Positions 5,925 through 11,183 of a stretch of 11,183 nucleotides of DNA are shown in pieces (positions within the stretch are counted from its first letter, which is position 1; the number at the start of each line of letters is the position of its first letter). Source of the DNA: DASVLX01 sp035552275 (GTDB lineage Bacteria > Actinomycetota > Actinomycetes > Mycobacteriales > Pseudonocardiaceae); assembly GCA_035552275.1 (NCBI GenBank), contig DASZLR010000272.1:1-11183 (forward strand). Direction: 5' to 3'. The position numbers and the translations under genes were made by a program. A model generated the notes under the pieces. It did no database searches and was not told the DNA's origin. It saw nothing but the letters and a program-made list of their open reading frames with translations.

Positions 5925-7670
5925 ATGCGTGCGGCCGGCGCGCTGGGACAGCGAGCCGTCGACCTGGGCAGACTGCGGGAAGTGCGTGGCGTGAGCGTCT
6001 CGGGACAGTCGTTCGCCTCGAGGGCGCGGGCTTGGGCATACCGACGAATCGTCCATCGGCTGCGGTACTCGGTCGGCGGCGCAGGTCGGCTGCGTGCGGT
6101 GGTCCTGCTCGCCGCGGTGTTGGCGGTGGCCAGCGCGGACAGCGCGACCGTGGGTGCCGTCGCGTCGCAGTTGGAGCCCTCGCTGAAGGTCGGCAACGGT
6201 GCGATCGGAACGCTGGTTTCCGTTTCGACCGGGGTGGGCGCGCTCGCCGCCCTACCGATCGGGGTGCTCGTCGACCGGGTGGTCCGCACCCGGTTACTGA
6301 CGGCGAGCCTCGTGGTATGGGCTGCGGCGATGATCGCCAGCGGCGCCGCGGTGTCCTATCCGATGTTGTTGTTCAGCCGACTCGCCCTCGGCGCCGTTGT
6401 CGCCGCAGCAAGTCCGGCGGTCGCATCCCTTGTCGGAGACTTGTTTCCGGCGGCCGATCGCGGTCGAGTCTACGGATACGTGCTCGCCGGTGAGTTGTTC
6501 GGAGCCGGGGCCGGTCTGCTCGTCGGCGGCGATGTCGCCGCCCTGCTGGGCTGGCGGGCCGCATTCTGGGTGCTGGCGGCACCCAGCCTGCTGTTGGCTG
6601 CCATCATCCATCGCCGGCTGCCCGAGCCGGCCCGTAGCGGGCAGGGCTCCACAACCACTGAACAGGCCCGGCAGTGCCAACCGTGCCAGCGGGCGAAGGA
6701 TGCGGACACCAAGAGGCCAGCGGAAACGACCGAGGCAGCTGGGACAGCGGGGACGAGCGCCAGACGGGAGGCCGTGCGACAGGGACTTCGGCCGCAACAG
6801 AACCTGGTGCTGCACACCGATCCAACCCGGCGGTCGCTGTGGTGGGTGATCCGGTACGTCCTGTCCATCCACACCAACGTCGCACTGATCGTGGCATCGG
6901 GGATCGGCTACTTCTTCTTCGCCGGGTTGCGTACCTTCGCGGTGATCTTCCTGCAACAGCGCTTCGGCTTCGCACAGGCCGCCGCCAGCAGTGTCCTGGT
7001 GCTCATCGGCGCTGGCGCCGTCATCGGCGTGCTGGTCTCGGGTCGTATCGGCGACCGACTGGTCCGCCGGCAGCTCGTCGCGGCTCGCCCGGTCCTGGCC
7101 GGTATCGCGTTCGTGGTGGTGGCCATGCTGTTCGTACCGGCGCTGCTGACGGGCGCGTTCACGGTCGCGGGGCCGCTGCTGTTTCTCGCGGCTGCCGCGC
7201 TGGGTGCGACCAACCCGCCGCTGGATGCCGCGCGGCTGGACATCATCCACTCACGGCTGTGGGGCCGGGCCGAAAGCGTACGAACGGTGTTGCGGTCCTC
7301 CTTGCAGGCCCTCGCCCCGGTGCTGTTCGGCTACCTCTCCACCGCGCTCGCTCCCGCCGGCACGCACGACAGCCACGCCGCCGCACTCGGCCTTGACCGC
7401 ACCTTTCTGATCATGCTGGTTCCGGTCGTGGCAGCCGGCCTGATCCTGGTGCTCCTGGCCCGCCGCAGCTACCCGCGCGATGTCGCCACCGCAGCCGCAT
7501 CCGAGCGCGCCACCCGACCCGACGCGGCCATCGAGACCATGGACACAGACATCGATCGGGAAACCGATGCCGATCCGGCCACCGAAGTGTCGGCTGCCGA
7601 GCAACGCGTAACAGACCCTTCGCCGGGCATCCGCCGGCATACGGGAACCACCAGCAGAAACGAGGAGTAG
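5925..7670 (+). CDS. MFS transporter
   Basis: An intact Major Facilitator Superfamily protein of up to 581 residues with about 12 membrane segments in two halves. The loop after the second segment, GVLVDRVVRTRLL (about 113-125), is the family's motif A. Other typical blocks are LFSRLALGAVVAAASPA (about 149-165), DLFPAADRGRVYGY, and VLAGELFGAGAGLLVGG (the fifth segment, motif C-like). The second half includes GRIGDRLVRRQLV (about 373-385) and TNPPLDAARLDI. The central cytoplasmic loop (about 230-305) and the C-terminal tail (about 515-581) are unusually long and hydrophilic. The start is uncertain: ATG 5925 has no ribosome site, while GTG 5991 follows GGGA at 10 bases and removes 22 poor residues. 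It lies 27 bases after the glycosyltransferase and is coupled to the SDR remnant. Substrate unknown; lipid or glycolipid export is a context-based guess. Confidence 0.85.
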   Translation: MRAAGALGQRAVDLGRLREVRGVSVSGQSFASRARAWAYRRIVHRLRYSVGGAGRLRAVVLLAAVLAVASADSATVGAVASQLEPSLKVGNGAIGTLVSVSTGVGALAALPIGVLVDRVVRTRLLTASLVVWAAAMIASGAAVSYPMLLFSRLALGAVVAAASPAVASLVGDLFPAADRGRVYGYVLAGELFGAGAGLLVGGDVAALLGWRAAFWVLAAPSLLLAAIIHRRLPEPARSGQGSTTTEQARQCQPCQRAKDADTKRPAETTEAAGTAGTSARREAVRQGLRPQQNLVLHTDPTRRSLWWVIRYVLSIHTNVALIVASGIGYFFFAGLRTFAVIFLQQRFGFAQAAASSVLVLIGAGAVIGVLVSGRIGDRLVRRQLVAARPVLAGIAFVVVAMLFVPALLTGAFTVAGPLLFLAAAALGATNPPLDAARLDIIHSRLWGRAESVRTVLRSSLQALAPVLFGYLSTALAPAGTHDSHAAALGLDRTFLIMLVPVVAAGLILVLLARRSYPRDVATAAASERATRPDAAIETMDTDIDRETDADPATEVSAAEQRVTDPSPGIRRHTGTTSRNEE

Positions 7671-7672
7671 CG

Positions 7673-8320
7673 ATGGTGCCGTCAGCGGGTCGCAGGACAG
7701 CAGTGGTGACGGGCGGCTCCGCCGGCGTCGGCAGAGCGACGGTGCGGCGCTTCGCGCAGCCGGTTACGACGCGGCCATCCCAGCCAAGGACTACGCGGGT
7801 GGCCGAGCACTGCCGATCAGCTCGATGTCACGGACCCGAACGCGGTGGGCATGGCGGCCGACGCGGCGGAGACAGCACTCGGCGAGATCGACGTCTGGGT
7901 CAACGTGGCCTTCGTCGGTTCGCTGCCTACAGCTGGGACACGCCGATGTCGGCGTTTCGGCGAATGACCGAGGTGACCTACTACGGCCAGGTGCATGGCA
8001 CCCTGACCACCCTGGCCCGGATGCATCCGCGGAACCGCGACGGGATCATCAATGTCGGCTTGTCGATGGCCTATCGGTCCATTCCACTGCAGTCGGCGTA
8101 CTGCGGAGCCAAGTCGGTGAAGAGCTTCACCAGCTCGGTGATCACCGAGCTGGCAAGCACCAGAGTCATGCGGTGCACGTGCAGCTTCCCGGCGTGAACA
8201 CGCCGCAGTTCAACTGGAACGACTCGCGGATGCCTGGTTCCCGCTCCGGTGCCGCCGATCTCCCAACCGGATCAACGAACCAGTCGGCCTCATCCAAACC
8301 GTTTGGCACCGCGGCTGATC
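7673..8320 (+). pseudogene. Short-chain dehydrogenase/reductase (SDR), multiply frameshifted
   Basis: The start (ATG 7673) lies two bases after the MFS stop, with GAGGAG at 7662-7667 as ribosome site, so it was the third gene of this operon. The SDR fold can be followed across at least five frame changes. AVVTGGSAGVGRATVRRFA carries the TGxxxGxG cofactor motif. AGYDAAIPAKDYAGGRALPI follows in the next frame and is shortened. LDVTDPNAV and ALGEIDVWVNVAFVGS are in a third frame. WDTPMSAFRRMTEVTYYGQV and INVGLSMAYRSIPLQSAYCGAK, which includes the catalytic YxxxK, return to the first. VHVQLPGVNTPQFNW and then PAPVPPISQPD need two more shifts. The order matches a common actinobacterial SDR family of roughly 330 residues with a VNTPQFDW-type motif. 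The end is not defined; similarity fades by about 8320. It cannot make a working enzyme. Confidence 0.85.
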
Positions 8321-8803
8321 TTCGAATGCGGCCCGACCAATGCGCCGAGCCGGGGGCGTCGCCTATCACCTGTATCCAGTGCCAGTTATCAACTGGACCA
8401 AACGCACTGACTGCAGGTCGCCCGGATACCTCGGTGCCAATCACGGCCTGTCGTGACAGTGGGTCGAACACGCGCAGAGCCCGTTTCGTCGACGCCGTCG
8501 GCTGCCTACGGCGCCGGCTTCGGCGGTGTGCCGGATACGGTGGTCTCCTGAACATGCTGGAAGCAAGGTGAGGATCACGAGCACCAGATCCAGTCGGGCA
8601 GCCTCGGCGCCCAGGGGCTCAACGGTCTGTGTCGGGCCGAGGAGCACAGGCCGAGATCGACTAGGCCAACGCCATCCATGACTCCGACGCCGGTTGCCGA
8701 CAACGGGTAGAAGGCGGAAGCCGAGCCGAGGAGGGCATTGATCTTCGCCGATGGACGGCATGCTCGCGCCGGCCGGTGGCGCCGACGACGGCGTAGCCCG
8801 CCC

Positions 8804-8815
8804 TGCCGGCCGGCA
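8804..8815. repeat. 12-base perfect palindrome TGCCGGCCGGCA
   Basis: TGCCGGCCGGCA equals its own reverse complement. Its core GCCGGCCGG occurs once more about 36 bases upstream (8768-8776). In such GC-rich DNA this can arise by chance. It could be a protein-binding site or a remnant of a hairpin. Confidence 0.35.
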
Positions 8816-9082
8816 ACCATGTACCTAGCCAAATATTGCATGTGACAACCGATGTCGCACATCCGGGGAGCCGCCCTGCAAGCCAGCAAGTTACCGGGCC
8901 GATTCGGCCTGGCCACCGCCTGGAGGCACTGAGCGCCGTCCCAGCTATCTACGGTGGCGGATTTCGACATGACACACGACGCCGAGACAGAGCGTGATCC
9001 GAGACCGAATAAGGCGATCGCGATACAGTTCAGGACGATGCCCAGCGCCACGCACATCACGAGGGCGTGCTCGGGCTCTGAT

Positions 9083-9108
9083 GTATTGCTACCCGCTGCC
9101 GGGGGTAT
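9083..9108 (+). promoter_or_regulatory. Possible SigF/SigB-type promoter before the DMT transporter
   Basis: GTAT (9083-9086) and GGGTAT (9103-9108) are spaced by 16 bases, close to the GTTT-N14-17-GGGTAT stress promoter consensus, with one mismatch in the upstream box. The predicted start of transcription lies about 40 bases before the DMT start at 9154, a normal leader length. It overlaps the start of the doubtful minus-strand remnant. It would put the DMT-deacetylase pair under the general stress sigma factor. Confidence 0.4.
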
Positions 9109-9153
9109 GTCCGACACCGTGAAGTTGACCTCGCTTGCTCGGTATAGGGCGCG

Positions 9154-10059
9154 TTGAGCTGGGTGTTGGCGTTGCTCGGTGCGGGAGCGAACGCGGCGTC
9201 GTCGATCCTGCAGCGCAAGGCCAACCGTGCCCAGCCCCGCCAACGGCGGCTCAACTGGCGGCTGCTGCCTGGCCTGTTCCGGCAGCCCGTCTGGTTCGCT
9301 GGCATCGGCGCGATCGTCCTCGGGTTCCTGCTGCAGGCGGCCGCGTTGCGTTTCGGTTCCCTCGCCTTGGTCGAACCCATCCTCGTGGTGGAGCTGCCGA
9401 TCACGCTGCTCGCCGCAGCCCGCGCATTCGATGCCCGTCCCTCCACGCGGGACTGGTTGTCCATCGGTCTGCTGACGGTAGGGCTGGGTGGCTTGTTGGC
9501 CACGCTCGCACCGGCCGAGGTCGCGGCCCACGTCATGTCGGAGCGGACGTGGCTGGTCGGCCTCGCCGTCACCGTCGGGATGCTCGCCGCGCTGGTGGGC
9601 TGGGGGCGTTACGAGCTGGCGCGCGATGTGGGCAACCGGGCCGCGGCCGTGCTGGGCATCGCGGGGGGTGGCGCTTTCGGTCTGACCGCGGCCCTGATGA
9701 AGGGCACCACCGACGCGCTCGCCGGCGGTATACCGGCGGTGCTGGCCTGTTGGCAGCTCTACGCCATGGCGGCCGCCGGGCTGGGCGCGCTGTTCCTGGT
9801 CCAGACCGCGATGAATGCCGGACCGTTGATGGCGACCCAGCCGGGACTGACGCTAGCTGACCCGGTCGTGTCCATTCTGTGGGGAGTGCTCGGTTTCCAC
9901 GAGCGGATCCGGGCGGGCTGGTTCGTCCTGCCGGAAGTGCTGACCGCGGCCCTGGTCGCGATCGCGGTCGTGCGGCTGGCCCGGTCTCCGGTGTTGTCCG
10001 GCCGGGCCGGGACCGAGGATGGAGTTGGCGCATGTCCCGCGCTAACCGTCGAGCGTTGA
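9154..10059 (+). CDS. DMT-superfamily (EamA-like) membrane transporter
   Basis: An intact 301-residue protein with about ten hydrophobic segments in two repeats, as in EamA-type drug/metabolite transporters. The first helix is WVLALLGAGANAASSIL, followed by a basic loop (RKANRAQPRQRR, 21-32). FGSLALVEPILVVELPITLL (68-87) is a conserved end-of-repeat block. In the second half, NAGPLMATQPGLTLADPVVS (221-240) with ILWGVLGFHERI (241-252) matches the same block with the typical G-x-x-x-F-x-E-x-x ending. The family exports or flips small metabolites or lipid-linked sugars. An in-frame TAG at 9145 means the start must be TTG 9154 or GTG 9163; no strong ribosome site marks either. The last 28 bases overlap the deacetylase start, so the two are translated together. 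Substrate unknown; the coupling suggests a sugar-containing one. Confidence 0.8.
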   Translation: MSWVLALLGAGANAASSILQRKANRAQPRQRRLNWRLLPGLFRQPVWFAGIGAIVLGFLLQAAALRFGSLALVEPILVVELPITLLAAARAFDARPSTRDWLSIGLLTVGLGGLLATLAPAEVAAHVMSERTWLVGLAVTVGMLAALVGWGRYELARDVGNRAAAVLGIAGGGAFGLTAALMKGTTDALAGGIPAVLACWQLYAMAAAGLGALFLVQTAMNAGPLMATQPGLTLADPVVSILWGVLGFHERIRAGWFVLPEVLTAALVAIAVVRLARSPVLSGRAGTEDGVGACPALTVER

Positions 10060-10754
10060 GGAGTGTGCTGGCGCTCGCCGGGATGCGGCTCGCGGTCCAT
10101 CTCGGTCCGGCCGCAACCTGGCTACCGCCCGTCCGGTCGCTGTTTCCGGCGTTGGCGGGCTGGGGCCGACCGGATCGGGTGGCGCTGACCTTCGATGACG
10201 GACCGAGCGCGGACCGGACTCCGCGAGTGTTGGAAGTGCTGGCAGGCGCCGGGATAGAGGCCACGTTCTTCCTGGTGGCGGAGCGGTTGCGTGAGAACCT
10301 CGGCGTCGGCAGGGCGATCGTGGCAGCGGGGCATGAGGTCGCGGTGCACGCCTGGCGGCACGACTACCTGATCGGCCACTCGTATCGGCGCACGCTCACC
10401 GACCTCGCACGCGCCAGGGACTTGGTCGGCGAGGTGGCAGGGAAGGCGCCGCGCTGGTTCCGGCCACCCTACGGCGTACTGACGGGTGAGGCCGCGTTCG
10501 CGGCGCGCAGGCTGGGGCTGCGGCCGGTGTTGTGGACCGCGTGGGCGCGCGACTGGACGGCCTCGGCCAGCCCGGAGAACGTCCGGGCACTGCTGGAACC
10601 GGGTTTGGTCGGCGGCGCGACGGTTCTGCTGCACGACGCGGGCCGGTCCGGGCCACCCGGTGACGATGCCACCGTCCGGGCATTGCCCGGCATCATCGCG
10701 GAGATCCGCGCTCGCGGTCTGTGTCCGGGACCGCTGCGCGCGCATGGGCTCTGA
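10032..10754 (+). CDS. Polysaccharide deacetylase family protein (NodB fold, CE4)
   Basis: An intact 240-residue CE4-type hydrolase. All five catalytic motifs are visible: TFDDGP (53-58, base Asp and metal Asp), HAWRH (106-110, metal His pair), RPPYG (144-148), ARDW (172-175) and LLHD (199-202, catalytic His). These enzymes remove N-acetyl groups from sugars such as GlcNAc in glycans or lipid-linked sugars, using a bound divalent metal. The N-terminus is basic, then moderately hydrophobic (SVLALAGMRLAVHL), without a clear cleavage site, so it may be a membrane-associated cytosolic enzyme or loosely anchored. ATG 10032 follows GGAG (10021-10024) at 7 bases and lies inside the end of the DMT gene. 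A dead fragment of a similar gene lies at 2467-2785. Motif completeness makes the family call firm; the substrate is inferred only from context. Confidence 0.9.
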   Translation: MSRANRRALRSVLALAGMRLAVHLGPAATWLPPVRSLFPALAGWGRPDRVALTFDDGPSADRTPRVLEVLAGAGIEATFFLVAERLRENLGVGRAIVAAGHEVAVHAWRHDYLIGHSYRRTLTDLARARDLVGEVAGKAPRWFRPPYGVLTGEAAFAARRLGLRPVLWTAWARDWTASASPENVRALLEPGLVGGATVLLHDAGRSGPPGDDATVRALPGIIAEIRARGLCPGPLRAHGL

Positions 10755-10765
10755 CCGGCGGTCAG
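10751..10765. terminator. Palindrome spanning two convergent stop codons
   Basis: CTGACCGGCGGTCAG is a perfect inverted repeat (7-base arms around one base; in RNA a 6-pair stem with a 3-base loop). It contains the TGA of the deacetylase (10752-10754) and, on the other strand, the TGA of the glycosyltransferase (10762-10764). Being symmetrical, it could act as a compact two-way terminator for both convergent genes. The stem is short and there is no T-run. Confidence 0.4.
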
Positions 10766-11183
10766 GATGCCAAGTGCTGTCCCAGAGTGGTCCGGTCGGC
10801 CAGCCACCTCACCAGGCTGTCCGCGGGATCGGCTCGGAACATCGCCCGGGCCCTGCGGCGCTGTTCGCTCGATGCGTCTGCCGGCCCGCACACTGTGTTC
10901 ACCACCGCCGCCAGGTCCCGCCGCCCGTCCGCGACCAAGCCGGCGCGGATGAGGGCCGACTGCCCGAGACGGCCGTGCCCGGCGATCGGATCGGCGCCGA
11001 TCACTGGCAGGCCGGCTGCGAACGCCTCGGCGCAGGTGGTGCCGCCGGCATTGTCGACCAGGGCGCCCGCGACCGAGAAGATCGCGGGCAGGTCCTCCCG
11101 CCAGCCCAACGCGGTGCAGCCCTCGACGGCGTTCAACCGCAGCCGCAGGCGCTCGTTGCGGCCACAGAGCACGACCGGGCGGA
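10762..11183 (-). CDS. MGDG-synthase-like glycosyltransferase, C-terminal part (5' end beyond window)
   Basis: The minus-strand frame is open from the window edge to TGA at 10764-10762, giving about 139 residues of the donor-binding half. It aligns block by block with the intact enzyme at 4746-5897: LCGRNERLR is shared exactly, GWREDLPAIF matches AWRADLPTLF, LVDNAGGTTCAEAFAAGLPV is identical over 20 residues, and PIAGHGRLGQSALIRAGLV matches PLPGHGRAGVRALTNAGLV. RAMFRADPADSLVRWL near the end matches AVFRADPGAATFDWL. It therefore belongs to the same lipid glycosyltransferase group and binds the nucleotide sugar through the same Gly-Gly-Thr-Thr loop. It is convergent with the deacetylase, 7 bases between stops. 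The acceptor domain and start are not visible, so it is unknown whether the gene is intact. Confidence 0.82.
   Translation of the reverse strand, partial: RPVVLCGRNERLRLRLNAVEGCTALGWREDLPAIFSVAGALVDNAGGTTCAEAFAAGLPVIGADPIAGHGRLGQSALIRAGLVADGRRDLAAVVNTVCGPADASSEQRRRARAMFRADPADSLVRWLADRTTLGQHLAS

Larger units (their letters stand above)
8575..9117 (-). pseudogene. Possible membrane-protein remnant, unrecognised
   Basis: A minus-strand frame from GTG 9117 to a stop at 8575 starts VSDIPPAAGSNTSEPEHALVM. A hydrophobic helix, ALVMCVALGIVLNCIAIALF (20 residues), follows, and a second hydrophobic part occurs further on (FYPLSATGVGVMDGVGLVDL). Third-position G/C is fairly high (roughly three quarters) over the first 47 codons, then the middle becomes Arg-rich and looks non-coding. 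It may be a small membrane protein whose downstream part has decayed, or simply chance. No family recognised. The start would be divergent to the DMT transporter at 9154. Confidence 0.25.
8321..9153. other. Long region with no secure gene between SDR remnant and DMT transporter
   Basis: About 830 bases with no reading frame that shows a recognised domain. The first 250 bases are probably the decayed end of the SDR. The middle holds a 12-base palindrome (8804-8815). The last part carries a minus-strand frame with one clear hydrophobic helix (see 8575-9117) and a SigF-like promoter motif pointing at the DMT gene. No tRNA, transposase or inverted-repeat ends of an insertion element were seen. 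Confidence 0.5.

Noticed and set aside
6294..7250. Minus-strand open frame of 318 codons opposite the MFS gene
   Set aside because: Composition is Gln/Arg/Gly-rich and low in hydrophobics, typical of the antisense of a membrane protein gene; no motif.
8321..9153. Insertion sequence or integrase as cause of the disrupted gap
   Set aside because: No transposase-like frame, no terminal inverted repeats with flanking duplications, and no tRNA attachment site were seen.
9118..9531. Minus-strand continuation of the 8575 frame across the DMT gene start
   Set aside because: It is antisense to the well-supported DMT gene, and its composition (Gln, Arg, Gly, Asp) is that of an antisense frame.
1..11183. 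CRISPR array, tRNA or rRNA genes
   Set aside because: No regularly spaced direct repeats and no cloverleaf-like or ribosomal sequence were recognised on either strand.

Overview
The window is high-GC DNA with strong G/C preference at third codon positions. Its gene families (CLC channel with CBS and TrkA-C tail, DUF3040, MGDG-synthase-like glycosyltransferases, SigF/SigB-type promoter motifs) point to an actinobacterium. A Pseudonocardiales- or Mycobacteriales-like host is a guess, because no single marker fixes the genus.

Layout. (1) 1-1257: the 3' part of a chloride channel gene (+), convergent with an intact MarR-family regulator (-). (2) 1455-2785 (-): a chimeric wreck in which the start of a polysaccharide deacetylase runs directly into the remains of a sensor histidine kinase, with further frameshifts. 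(3) 2786-3301: no secure gene, but a good SigF/SigB-type promoter (GTTT-N15-GGGTAT) and a doubtful small ORF. (4) 3302-4590 (+): a frameshifted DUF3040 membrane protein gene, an intact GPR1/FUN34/YaaH acetate-transporter gene, and a strong hairpin. (5) 4746-8320 (+): a tight run of MGDG-synthase-like glycosyltransferase, MFS transporter, and a short-chain dehydrogenase broken by several frameshifts. (6) 8321-9153: mostly non-coding, with a possible membrane-protein remnant on the minus strand and a second SigF-like promoter. (7) 9154-10754 (+): a DMT/EamA-type transporter overlapping an intact polysaccharide deacetylase by 28 bases, convergent with the 3' part of a second MGDG-synthase-like glycosyltransferase (-) that leaves the window.

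How the parts may work together. Two glycosyltransferases of one family, an intact and a dead deacetylase of one family, and two transporters suggest a duplicated locus for an envelope glycolipid or lipid-linked sugar. The proposed order is sugar transfer to a membrane lipid, N-deacetylation by a NodB-fold enzyme, and movement across the membrane by a DMT- or MFS-type carrier. This resembles the logic of the Gram-negative Arn pathway (ArnD deacetylase, ArnE/F DMT flippase), but the comparison is inference. Four loci are visibly pseudogenised. Their key motifs are also eroded or their reading frames broken, while their neighbours are clean, so this looks like real local decay and rearrangement rather than random sequencing error.
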